Assembly (NCBI GenBank): GCA_002391195.1
Contig: DGRZ01000078.1
Location: forward strand, 45,696 to 109,695
Length of the DNA: 64,000 bases
Direction: 5' to 3'
DNA from: Fibrobacter sp. UBA4375
GTDB taxonomy: Bacteria > Fibrobacterota > Fibrobacteria > Fibrobacterales > Fibrobacteraceae
The notes under the pieces are model-generated. The model searched no databases. It was not told where the DNA came from and worked only from the letters and a program-made list of their open reading frames with translations. The position numbers and the translations under genes are program-made. Within the stretch, counting starts at the first letter, position 1. Every line of letters starts with the position of its first letter. Shown one piece after another: positions 16,583-24,322 of the stretch.

Positions 16583-16656
16583 GACGGCCTCGCCTTTTTC
16601 CGAGGCCTCACGAAAGCCACCAACGAACACCGGTAGCTGGTTACACGAATTCTACC
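16583..16656 (+). repeat. 74-bp direct repeat, copy 2 (3' end of the HicB-type gene)
   Basis: Counterpart of 14590-14663. It begins with a perfect hairpin (GGCCTCG / CGAGGCC) and includes the last five codons and the stop of the minus-strand gene starting at 17060. Confidence 0.85.
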
Positions 16657-17060
16657 ACGAGTTGCTTGCCGAGGGCATGAGCTAGCTTGTAGAGGGTTTC
16701 TACAGACGGTGATCCCTTGGGTGTTTCGAAACGCTGATAGGCCTGCGGGGTGATGTTTGCCCGCCTTGCCACATCGCTTTTCTTTTGCCCCCTGCGGGCC
16801 TCAAAAAGTTTGTATGCAATCTCGATTCGCGGGGAAAGTTCGACTGCATAAAGTCCCTTGTCGATGTCGGGCGTCGTCTTGGGTAAAATCATGGTGTTGC
16901 CTAGATCCAGGTCGCATTCCATGGCACCGTCAAGGGCGTCCTTAGCTTGCTTGAGGGCTTCTTCTTGTGTGTCGCCGAAGGCGTTTACGTTGGGCAGGTC
17001 GGGGAACGAAACCACGAAACCCATGTCCTTGTCTTTTTCAATTTTCGCTGCGTAATTCAT
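16641..17060 (-). CDS. HicB-type antitoxin-like regulator with HTH domain
   Basis: 139 residues. The N-terminal HicB fold (residues ~1-60: DMGFVVSFPDLPNVNAFGDTQEEA, then ALDGAMECDLDLG) is followed by an XRE-type helix-turn-helix (~88-135: KSDVARRANITPQAYQRFE, then SPSVETLYKLAHALG). HicB proteins bind the HicA mRNA-interferase toxin and repress their own promoter. No HicA-like gene lies on either side, so this is an orphan antitoxin or stand-alone regulator. A perfect 16-bp inverted repeat in its promoter (17117-17152) is a ready operator. The 3' end runs into a 74-bp repeat. Confidence 0.85.
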   Translation of the reverse strand: MNYAAKIEKDKDMGFVVSFPDLPNVNAFGDTQEEALKQAKDALDGAMECDLDLGNTMILPKTTPDIDKGLYAVELSPRIEIAYKLFEARRGQKKSDVARRANITPQAYQRFETPKGSPSVETLYKLAHALGKQLVVEFV

Positions 17061-17116
17061 GGTTGCCTCTACTGGTCAAACAACCCCTTTTCTTTAAACT
17101 TCATAGATTAAAATAC

Positions 17117-17152
17117 AATAAATTTATTTATTTGTCAATAAATAAATTTATT
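17117..17152. promoter_or_regulatory. Candidate HicB operator: perfect 16-bp inverted repeat
   Basis: AATAAATTTATTTATT, spacer TGTC, then the exact complement AATAAATAAATTTATT. It lies 57 bases upstream of the HicB-type start. AT-rich two-fold sites of this kind suit autoregulation by an XRE/HicB dimer. Confidence 0.7.
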
Positions 17153-17248
17153 CATACCTCCGTTTTCAGGGTGTCCTCTCTATAAGACGGAGATGCAGGC
17201 CGAAAAAAGCCTTGTAAAGAAACTTTTTACGATGGAATGGAAAGGGAG

Positions 17249-17269
17249 ATGCCCCGTCAAGCGGGGCAT
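17249..17269. repeat. Dispersed palindrome ATGCCCCG/CGGGGCAT
   Basis: An eight-base perfect stem with a TCAAG loop followed by GACAAGAGG. It is of the same general GTCATGCCCCG type as the other dispersed repeats. Apart from this, the operator and the 36-bp repeat, the 17061-17374 spacer holds nothing I can name. Confidence 0.6.
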
Positions 17270-17319
17270 GACAAGAGGACAGGCCCGGCATGACAGCAGG
17301 GGAGACTTCTTGAAGGAAG

Positions 17320-17355
17320 CTCGCAGGGACTAACAGTCACAAGAGTTTCCGCCTG
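17320..17355 (-). repeat. 36-bp inverted repeat, right arm
   Basis: Exact reverse complement of 14989-15024, lying just before the 3' end of lgt. Confidence 0.9.
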
Positions 17356-17360
17356 CGTGT

Positions 17361-17388
17361 CTAATACCTACAACCTAACCCCTAGCGG
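17361..17388. repeat. Heptamer tract at the lgt stop codon
   Basis: CTAATAC-CTACAAC-CTAACCC-CTAGCGG, period 7. The lgt stop (TAG, 17375-17377) and its last codons lie inside the tract. Confidence 0.7.
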
Positions 17389-18232
17389 CGGCTTTCTTCT
17401 GCTTTACGATCAGCACGATGAGCCAGATAAGGCCGGTCAAAATCATGAGGCTGCAGAGCGTCTGGCCGCGGCTCATACCGAACAGGTCCACGCGTCCAAT
17501 GTGGGCGTCGGGCATGCGGAAAAACTCGATGAAGAACCGTGCGGTGCCGTAGCCTATCAAGTACAGGCAGGGCATCTTGTCGTGGAGGACTGGAATGCGG
17601 CGCAGGTTGTAGAGCGCTACGAACAAAAGAACGCCTTCGAAGAGCATTTCGTAGAGCTGGCTCGGGTGATGGAGCACCGGCGGGCTCACCAGGCTGTCTT
17701 TTGCCAGCGGGAACCACATGCCGATGGGGCTGGTGGTCACTTCGCCAAAGAGTTCCCCGTTGATGAAGTTCCCCCAGCGGCCCCAGGTGTAGGCGAGGGG
17801 CGCCAGCAGAAAGCACAGGTTCAGGGTTTTCCACAGGTCCATCTTGTTGCGCTTGATGCCGATGATGGTGAACACGGTGCCAAGGATTAGCCCCCCGTGG
17901 TAGCTCATGCCCGAAATGCCCACGAAATGCCCGTTGCTCATGGGAATAAGGATTTCGGTGGGGTTGGCGAGGTAGTAGTCCGCCTTGTAGAAGAACACGT
18001 AGCCAAGGCGCGCCCCGATGATGATGCCCGCGATAATCCAGGTGAAAAGGCTGTCGAACTGTTCCTTGGTGTAGCCCAGGTTTTCTTTCTTGTTGATGTG
18101 GGTCAGGGTCAGGTAGCCCGTGACGAAGGCGAAAATGTACATGATTCCGTACCAGCGCACGGGGAAACTCCCCAGCGTGAATGCGGTTCCGTCAAAATAC
18201 GTGGGAATCAGGTTCCACCAGGACAAATCCAT
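17375..18232 (-). CDS. lgt: Prolipoprotein diacylglyceryl transferase
   Basis: 285 residues, a polytopic inner-membrane enzyme that moves diacylglycerol from phosphatidylglycerol to the lipobox Cys, the first step of lipoprotein maturation. Seven hydrophobic segments are visible. Diagnostic motifs are RWYGIMYIFAF near residue 26, SYHGGLILG (~114), the signature region with GRWGNFINGELFG (~150-162) and RFFIEFFRMPDAHIG near the end. It lies just after the PBP gene in the same direction. The many lipoproteins in this window depend on it. The C-terminal stop is made by a heptamer repeat. Confidence 0.95.
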   Translation of the reverse strand: MDLSWWNLIPTYFDGTAFTLGSFPVRWYGIMYIFAFVTGYLTLTHINKKENLGYTKEQFDSLFTWIIAGIIIGARLGYVFFYKADYYLANPTEILIPMSNGHFVGISGMSYHGGLILGTVFTIIGIKRNKMDLWKTLNLCFLLAPLAYTWGRWGNFINGELFGEVTTSPIGMWFPLAKDSLVSPPVLHHPSQLYEMLFEGVLLFVALYNLRRIPVLHDKMPCLYLIGYGTARFFIEFFRMPDAHIGRVDLFGMSRGQTLCSLMILTGLIWLIVLIVKQKKAAARG

Positions 18233-18233
18233 G

Positions 18234-19625
18234 TTACTTTCCTTTCTTGGTGTTCAAATTCTGGTGCGCCCAGTAGTTCATGATCATGGCGGCCACCTGG
18301 GTGGCGGGCTGGCTGCGGACCTTCTGCAGGTCGTGAATCTGCAAGATGACCACCACGATGGCTTTCTTGGGGTCTTCCTTGGACTGGGCGAATCCCTTGA
18401 ACCATTCGTAGCGTCCGTAGGGGTCGTGTCCGTCCAGGGAGCCGGTCTTTCCGCCGATGTCCAGGGCGTTGTAGTTCTTGCGGGCCATGTTCCGGGTGGA
18501 AATTTGCTTGCGGGCCGTTCCGTTGGTGATGGAGCGGATCATGGCTTGCCTAAGCCCGTAGTAGGTGTTCTCACTGAAGGAGCCTGCGTTCAGGGCGATG
18601 CGGTTCTTGGGAGCGTAGGGCGCGAGGTTTTCGGCCCAGGGGATTTCAAGGGGTTTCTTTGCGAGAATCGCCCGGACCTGTGCCGCCGCCAAAAGCGGGG
18701 TGAGGGTGGTGGATTCTGTAAAGCCGCAGCTTACCTCGGCAAGTCCGTAGCCGCTGTCGGGTGGTGTGTAGCTGGAACGCCCCGGGATGCCGCTTGGGAA
18801 GTTGGTGTTGTAGCCCAGTTTCTTGGCGGCCTCTTTCAGCCTGCCGGCCCCTACGTTCAGGCCGATAAGGGCAAGGGGCGGGTTTGCGGACATGGCGTAG
18901 GCGTCTTGCAGCTCGATGGTTGGGCCCGTGTAGTTTTCCTTGACCCGTAACTGGTTCTTGTACAGCGTGTGGTAAGAGCCAATCATGGGGATGGGGGTGT
19001 TCAGGGAGTAGCGCTTGCTGTCCATGGCGGCGGCGATGGTGATGGTCTTTGCCAGGGAGGCTGCGGGGAAGGTGTTCTTCACGAAAAAGTCCGGGGTGCT
19101 CTGAACCTTTTCGTCTTTGCGTTCGCCCCAGGCGATAATCTCGTTGGTCTGCACGTCCACCACCAAGATGACGCCGTACATGGGCTTGAAACGGCGGAGC
19201 ATGTTGTCGATTTTTTCGGCCAGGAATACGTTCTTTTGGGCCTTGATGTGGGTGGAGTCGATGACCTCGATTTCGGGGGGAACCTCGGGCGTGACCGCCG
19301 CGGTGATGGCGGCCTGGGCGTTGGCCATGTCTTCGGCCTTCTGCTCGGCGGGGGTCAGGGGCGAACCTTCGGCCATGGCGGTTTCAATGTCTCTTGCTCC
19401 GGAATCGCTTGCGGCGCTGTCGTTGACTGGATTACTGGAGGTGCCGCTCGCGGAGTCGGCGGCAACGAGGGGTGCTTCCGGCGCTTCGGGGAGCTTTGCG
19501 ACTTCTTCTTTTTTGCCGCCTCCGAAAATGCAGGAGCCTATCATGAAACATAGGGTCGCGAATATCCCTAGGGCGATAATGCGGTTGCGGAGTCTCTGGG
19601 CGTAGGGCAGGGGTTGAATGGGCAT
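18234..19625 (-). CDS. Penicillin-binding transpeptidase-domain protein
   Basis: 463 residues. One N-terminal membrane anchor (IIALGIFATLCFMIGSCIF, ~16-34) is followed by an acidic Ala/Pro linker to ~115. The transpeptidase domain has all three penicillin-binding motifs: Ser190-LAK193, Ser246-Ala-Asn248 and Lys393-Thr-Gly395. It is shorter than FtsI or MrdA and lacks their N-terminal dimerisation domain, closer to stand-alone transpeptidase-like PBPs. It presumably crosslinks peptidoglycan in the periplasm. It lies between orn and lgt with gaps of a few bases or less, so the three form an operon. Confidence 0.88.
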   Translation of the reverse strand: MPIQPLPYAQRLRNRIIALGIFATLCFMIGSCIFGGGKKEEVAKLPEAPEAPLVAADSASGTSSNPVNDSAASDSGARDIETAMAEGSPLTPAEQKAEDMANAQAAITAAVTPEVPPEIEVIDSTHIKAQKNVFLAEKIDNMLRRFKPMYGVILVVDVQTNEIIAWGERKDEKVQSTPDFFVKNTFPAASLAKTITIAAAMDSKRYSLNTPIPMIGSYHTLYKNQLRVKENYTGPTIELQDAYAMSANPPLALIGLNVGAGRLKEAAKKLGYNTNFPSGIPGRSSYTPPDSGYGLAEVSCGFTESTTLTPLLAAAQVRAILAKKPLEIPWAENLAPYAPKNRIALNAGSFSENTYYGLRQAMIRSITNGTARKQISTRNMARKNYNALDIGGKTGSLDGHDPYGRYEWFKGFAQSKEDPKKAIVVVILQIHDLQKVRSQPATQVAAMIMNYWAHQNLNTKKGK

Positions 19626-19628
19626 CTG

Positions 19629-20183
19629 TTAAAGGAATTCCTTGAAGATGGTCTTGCGGTAGTAGGCCAGTTCGGCGATGCTTTCCCGGATGTCGTCCAG
19701 GGCCTGGTGCTTCTCTTGCTTCTTGAATTCGGGCAGGTTCGGGTACCAGCGGAAGGTGAGTTCCTTGATGGAACTGACGTCGATGTTCCTGTAGTTCAGC
19801 CAGCCCGTTACCTTGGGCATGTACTTGTACATGAACCTGCGGTCCTGCGTGATGGAGTTTCCGCAGAGCACGTTCAGTTTCTCCTGGGTGAAGGGCTTGA
19901 TAAAGTCCAGGGTCATCTGGTCGGCATCGGCAATGGAAAAGCGGGATTTGCGGCAACGGTCGATAAGCCCGCTCTGCTTGTGGTGCTTGGAGTTCCACTC
20001 GTCCATGCCGTTGAAGATGTTTTCGGTCTGGTAGATGGCAAGCACCGGGCCTTCGGCGAGAATGTTCAGGTTCGGGTCGGTCACGATGGTGGCCACTTCG
20101 AGGATTACGTCTTTTTCGGGGTAGAGCCCCGACATTTCCAGGTCCATCCACACCAGGTTCGGTGCGCTTTTAATCTTTGCCAT
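19629..20183 (-). CDS. orn: Oligoribonuclease
   Basis: 184 residues from the ATG at 20183; the open frame extends to a TTG at 20210, but the ATG gives the family start and length. A DEDDh 3'-5' exonuclease that turns di- to pentaribonucleotides into mononucleotides and clears pGpG. Motifs are WMDLEMSGL (Exo I), GNSITQDRRFM (Exo II) and HQALDDIRESI (Exo III, with His and Asp). The final YYRKTIFKEFL matches the family. First gene of the orn-PBP-lgt operon. Confidence 0.93.
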   Translation of the reverse strand: MAKIKSAPNLVWMDLEMSGLYPEKDVILEVATIVTDPNLNILAEGPVLAIYQTENIFNGMDEWNSKHHKQSGLIDRCRKSRFSIADADQMTLDFIKPFTQEKLNVLCGNSITQDRRFMYKYMPKVTGWLNYRNIDVSSIKELTFRWYPNLPEFKKQEKHQALDDIRESIAELAYYRKTIFKEFL

Positions 20184-20346
20184 AACGGTGCTAAATCTAG
20201 TTTTTTTCAAAAAGTTGAGAGATGAGTCTGTGCCAATGTTATCTTTTCATCGCATTTTTCTGTCCGTTTTTCACCGGTGGTGTCTTTTTGTCGCCAACCT
20301 TCGCCAAATGATAAATAAAACCATTTAATGTAAGTTTTTTATTTTC

Positions 20347-20352
20347 TATATT
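20347..20352 (+). promoter_or_regulatory. Candidate -10 element of fabF
   Basis: TATATT, 37 bases before the fabF start in the AT-rich orn/fabF divergent spacer. No convincing -35 hexamer is seen 17 bases upstream (TTTAAT), so this is tentative. Confidence 0.3.
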
Positions 20353-20388
20353 AGCCCGCGTTAATTTGTTACACCAATAGGAGCAATT

Positions 20389-21618
20389 ATGGAAGAAGTT
20401 GTAATCACTGGTATGGGCTGCGTTTCGGCCCTTGGCAACACCCCCGATATCCTTTGGGATAATCTTTTGCAGGGAAAGTCCGGCATTGCCACCATTGACC
20501 GCTTTGACGTAAGCGCATGCCCCATCAAGATTGCCGCTGCTGTGAAGGAATTCGACGGTTCCGAATATTTCAGCAATCGCGACCAGTCCCGTTTTTCCAA
20601 GTGCATCCAGTATGCCGTCTATTCCGCCTACAAGGCCCTGGCCAACGCAGGAATTGACCCCAAGGCCGAAGACCCCAGCCGCTCCGGCGTGATTATCGGT
20701 GCCGGCGTGGGCGGCATGAATATGTATTCGGATAGCGCCGTGACGCTAGCCAACCGCAGCCCTAGCCGTGTGTCCCCCTTCTTTATCCCCATGGCCATCG
20801 TGAACATGCCCGCCGGCGAAGTTTCTAACCGTACCGGTTGGATGGGCCCCTGCTTTGCAGTTGTTTCCGCCTGTGCCACCTCCAACCACTCCATCGCCGC
20901 CGCCTACGACGCTATCCGTCTGGGCCGTGCCGACATCATGCTGGCTGGCGGTACCGACGAGACGGTGAACCCGCTGGCCTTGGCTGGCTTTACCAACATG
21001 CATGCCCTGAGCAAACGCAACGACGACCCGTCCACCGCCTCTCGCCCCTTCGACAAGGACCGCGATGGCTTTGTGATGGGCGAAGGTTCCGGCATTCTGG
21101 TGCTTGAAAGCCTCTCTCACGCCAAGAAGCGCGGCGCCAACATTCTGGCCCGTATCGCAGGTGTTGGCATGAGTGCCGATGCCCACCATATGTCCGCTCC
21201 CCGCGAAGACGGCGAAGGTGTGCGTCTCGCTATCGAGATGGCGCTCCGCGATGCAGGAATTTCTCCGAACGACGTGGGCTACGTGAACACCCACGGCACT
21301 TCTACTCCTCTTGGCGACGTGGCTGAATGTTCCGCCCTGGAAAAGGTGTTCGGCGCCCGCGACAGCCTGAAGGTGAACTCCTCCAAGTGCATGATCGGGC
21401 ATGCCCTGGGTGCCGCCGGCGCTCTCGAGGCTATCATTACCGTGAAGTCCCTGCAGAACCAGATGGTTCATGCCACGAGGAACGTGTTCAACCAGGACGA
21501 ACGCATCCATCTGGACGTGTGCGCCAACAAGAACACCAGTCACGACTTCAAGTACGCCCTGTCCGACGGCTTCGGCTTTGGCGGCCAGAACAGCGTGCTG
21601 CTTTTGGCCCGCGACTAA
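20389..21618 (+). CDS. fabF: 3-oxoacyl-[acyl-carrier-protein] synthase II
   Basis: 409 residues, full length. A condensing enzyme of type II fatty-acid elongation that extends acyl-ACP with malonyl-ACP. The catalytic triad is Cys162 (VVSACATS), His302 (NTHGTSTPLGD) and His338 (KCMIGHALGAAGALE). The Gly-rich C-terminus (SDGFGFGGQN) is also present. TAGGAGCAATT is the ribosome-binding site. No fab or acpP neighbours are seen, so it is transcribed alone. Strongly biased codons suggest high expression. FabF is preferred over FabB because of overall similarity and length. Confidence 0.95.
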   Translation: MEEVVITGMGCVSALGNTPDILWDNLLQGKSGIATIDRFDVSACPIKIAAAVKEFDGSEYFSNRDQSRFSKCIQYAVYSAYKALANAGIDPKAEDPSRSGVIIGAGVGGMNMYSDSAVTLANRSPSRVSPFFIPMAIVNMPAGEVSNRTGWMGPCFAVVSACATSNHSIAAAYDAIRLGRADIMLAGGTDETVNPLALAGFTNMHALSKRNDDPSTASRPFDKDRDGFVMGEGSGILVLESLSHAKKRGANILARIAGVGMSADAHHMSAPREDGEGVRLAIEMALRDAGISPNDVGYVNTHGTSTPLGDVAECSALEKVFGARDSLKVNSSKCMIGHALGAAGALEAIITVKSLQNQMVHATRNVFNQDERIHLDVCANKNTSHDFKYALSDGFGFGGQNSVLLLARD

Positions 21619-21620
21619 CC

Positions 21621-21710
21621 TTAATTAGGAATTAGGATTTCGGATTTCGGAATTTATTGCCTAGAAATAATTCCGAATTCTGAAATCTGAACTCTGAACT
21701 CTGAATAGAG
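21621..21710. repeat. Paired heptamer arms after fabF (hairpin)
   Basis: The left arm is TTAGGAA-TTAGGAT-TTCGGAT-TTCGGAA and the right arm ATTCCGA-ATTCTGA-AATCTGA-ACTCTGA-ACTCTGA. The arms are imperfectly complementary around a ~15-base loop and could end fabF transcription. Confidence 0.75.
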
Positions 21711-21742
21711 ATTTTTCTATCTTTGCTGGCGTGAATTTTGCG

Positions 21743-22678
21743 ATGCGAAAAATTCTCGCTGTATTAGTGCTTGCGCTGGTGTGCCTTGTGCAGCCTTCGC
21801 TGTCGGCTCCTTACGATCCGCCCACCTGGCGCGATTCTACCTGGGACTACCGCAGCGAAGATTCTACGGACCTGGCAGGAGAAGTTTCCTGGCTCAAGGT
21901 GGGTGGTGTCGCCTCCCTGACGCTCATTGCCTACGGGGCTGCCTACTGGCTTGTTTTTGACAAGGGCTGGTGGGACGAGCAGGGCAACCATTTCCATTTC
22001 GAAAACGACTTTGACTACGCCCTGAACCTGGACAAGTTCGGGCATTTCGCCTCGGGCGTGGCTATGGGCGAACTCTTTTACGAGGGATACCGCTGGGCCG
22101 GTGCTACGGAGTTCCAGTCCTACCTGTTTGCTGGGCTTTCTGCCATGATGACCCATGTCGCCATCGACGTGAAGGATGCCTATTCTCCCAGGTGGGGGTT
22201 CAGCGTTTTCGATGTGCTGTCCGGTACCTTGGGCGGATTCTTGCCTATGGCAGAGCGTTACGTGCCGCTGTTCAAGTACGTGGACCTTAAGTGGAGTTAC
22301 TGGATTAACACCAAGGCGTATTACCGGCAGGGGGAAGGGCATTCCAAGGTGTTTACCGACGATTACTGCAACCAGACTTTCTGGGCGTCTTTCAAGATAT
22401 ATCGCATGCTCCCTGCAGGGGCACGCGCCTATTACCCCAGCTGGCTTGCCATTGCGGCTGGCCTCAGTATCGATGAAGGCGTGTTTATCAAGCATTACGA
22501 GGGAACACCCCATCGAGAAGTTTACATTGCGCTGGACTACGACTTGGAGGCATTCCGCCCACAGAGTCGTATGGCCCGTACCATTATTAAGTGGCTGAAC
22601 TACTTCAAACTGCCAGCACCAGCTGTGCAAGTTTATCCTGAATTCCACTGGTTCTTGCTGTATCCCATTAAGTTTTAA
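21743..22678 (+). CDS. DUF2279 family membrane-associated protein
   Basis: 311 residues from ATG 21743 (a GTG at 21731 is also in frame). Signal peptide KILAVLVLALVCLVQPSLSA, then a hydrophobic segment (LTLIAYGAAYWLVF). The DUF2279 signature follows: LDKFGHFASGVAMGE, then a helix pair and DVKDAYSPRWGFSVFDVLSGTLGG. The family is predicted periplasmic or outer-membrane associated and its function is unknown. It stands upstream of the Wzi-like and CapD-like genes, separated by a palindromic repeat, so a link to surface polysaccharide is possible but weak. Confidence 0.8.
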   Translation: MRKILAVLVLALVCLVQPSLSAPYDPPTWRDSTWDYRSEDSTDLAGEVSWLKVGGVASLTLIAYGAAYWLVFDKGWWDEQGNHFHFENDFDYALNLDKFGHFASGVAMGELFYEGYRWAGATEFQSYLFAGLSAMMTHVAIDVKDAYSPRWGFSVFDVLSGTLGGFLPMAERYVPLFKYVDLKWSYWINTKAYYRQGEGHSKVFTDDYCNQTFWASFKIYRMLPAGARAYYPSWLAIAAGLSIDEGVFIKHYEGTPHREVYIALDYDLEAFRPQSRMARTIIKWLNYFKLPAPAVQVYPEFHWFLLYPIKF

Positions 22679-22691
22679 CCCCACCCCAGTT

Positions 22692-22778
22692 GTCATTCTG
22701 ACCCTGAACTAGTTTTAGGGGAATACGGTAGGTATCGCGGGTCTGGATTCTTCAGTCGCTACGCGCCCTCAGAATGAC
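22692..22778. repeat. Dispersed repeat bounded by GTCATTCTGA/TCAGAATGAC
   Basis: Ten-base perfect inverted ends around a ~67-base interior that includes GGATTCTTCAGTCGCTACGC. It has the form of a small non-coding mobile repeat and fills the spacer before the Wzi-like gene. Confidence 0.7.
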
Positions 22779-22810
22779 GTCTTGAGTTAATGTTTTTATA
22801 TTTCTAACAA

Positions 22811-24319
22811 ATGCAAATGAAACTCCGGATATTGCTCTTCTGGAGCGTTTTTTGGGTTATGTGCGGAACCTCGGGGGCTGCCCCTGTGGTGGGTTCCGAA
22901 CGTACCCGGAGTTTGCAGGGCCTGGAACGTTCTCCCATGCTCATGGAGTACCACAGGCAGACCGTGGGGGAGGACCGCCAGTTCTTTACCTACCCCAGGC
23001 GTGATTACGGATTTATCCGGAACTTTACCCGCACAGAGTCCGGCGCCATGATGTTCATGGCCGATACCACCGGGGCGTTCTTTGGCAAGAACCACAGTTT
23101 CGGGGTGGCGGCGTCTCCTGTGTTCGGGGCGGAGTACCGCGGTAGCGAATCCCTGGGCGACACCCTGTGGCCCTCCTTTGACGGAGGCATTTACCTGCGT
23201 GGCTACGCCGACTCCCTGGACTTTGACTTGGATGCCCGCATGTACGCCGGCGAGCATTCCGCCAAGAAGCCCAAGAGTTTTGACGGCGAGGTCTTTGACG
23301 TGCAGACCAAGGAAGGCAATGCCGGAGCCGATTACGTGAGCTATTCCCGCTACAGGGCCCACATGGCCCTGAACTACGCCTGGGCGAGGCTCCAGCTGGC
23401 CCGTGACGTACTCCACTGGGGGCCGGGATACTACAACAACCTTTCCCTGAACCAGTTTGCCTTGCCCTACAACATGCTCTCCCTGGATCTGACCTTTGGC
23501 CCCCTGCGAGTGTTCAGCGTGTATGCAGACCTTCGGGTGGACAGCTGGAGCTACAGCAGGAACAACCTGAACGACCGGAACCTGTATGCCCACCGCTACG
23601 AACTGGCCTTGGGGAACTTGACTATCGGCATGAGTGAAATCCAGGTGCTCTACAACGAGAACAAGCCCTGGCTGTTTGTGCCCATCGCTCCGCTTTTTAT
23701 TGAAAAGGGCAACTACACCGAGCGGGTAAACAACGGGGCTCTGGCCCTGGACATGAACTACCGCCTGTTCAATACGGTCAGGCTTTATGGTGAGTTCTTC
23801 TTGGACGATTTGGAATCGCCCAATGCAGTTTACGAGAACAAGTACAGCAACAACCGCTGGGCAGGCATGCTGGGCCTGCAGGCGGGCCACGACTTTTACG
23901 TGGGACAAAAGCGACTCAGTGCGGGTACCATTGCCGAAATCGCCCGTGTGGAGCCCTACACCTATTGCCATTACGATACCGCCCATGCGCAGCTTGCGAA
24001 CCTTGGGGCACCTCTCGGGAATCCCAACGGCCCCAACAGCTTGGCGGTGGACTGGACGGTATATGCCCAGGCGGCCCTTGGGTCCCTTGGACAGTTGTTT
24101 GCGGGCGTACACCAGAAATGGCTGTGGAAGGGCACCGATGCCGGGAGTAACATCGAGGACCCCTACAAGACGGTGCGCAAGCGTTTTGCCCATGGGGCGC
24201 CTCTTGTTTATACCGTGGCTCCAGCCATCGGGTACAACGGACGGTTTGTTGGTTTTTCGGGAGAGTTGACCTTGGGTGACTCCAAGGCGGCAGACATTAG
24301 AGTTTCATTCATGTGGTAG
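22811..24319 (+). CDS. Wzi-like outer-membrane capsule-assembly protein
   Basis: 502 residues. A signal peptide (hydrophobic ~7-24, ending SGAAP) is followed by alternating aromatic strands, consistent with an 18-strand-type barrel. HWGPGYYNNLSL near residue 202 matches the WGPG.....L pattern of the capsule assembly Wzi family, which binds lectin-like to capsule at the outer membrane. It ends in VSFMW, a typical barrel C-terminus. The next gene, three bases away, is a CapD-type nucleotide-sugar enzyme, so a capsule or exopolysaccharide role is supported by context. The family call is by motif only. Confidence 0.65.
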   Translation: MQMKLRILLFWSVFWVMCGTSGAAPVVGSERTRSLQGLERSPMLMEYHRQTVGEDRQFFTYPRRDYGFIRNFTRTESGAMMFMADTTGAFFGKNHSFGVAASPVFGAEYRGSESLGDTLWPSFDGGIYLRGYADSLDFDLDARMYAGEHSAKKPKSFDGEVFDVQTKEGNAGADYVSYSRYRAHMALNYAWARLQLARDVLHWGPGYYNNLSLNQFALPYNMLSLDLTFGPLRVFSVYADLRVDSWSYSRNNLNDRNLYAHRYELALGNLTIGMSEIQVLYNENKPWLFVPIAPLFIEKGNYTERVNNGALALDMNYRLFNTVRLYGEFFLDDLESPNAVYENKYSNNRWAGMLGLQAGHDFYVGQKRLSAGTIAEIARVEPYTYCHYDTAHAQLANLGAPLGNPNGPNSLAVDWTVYAQAALGSLGQLFAGVHQKWLWKGTDAGSNIEDPYKTVRKRFAHGAPLVYTVAPAIGYNGRFVGFSGELTLGDSKAADIRVSFMW

Positions 24320-24322
24320 CAT

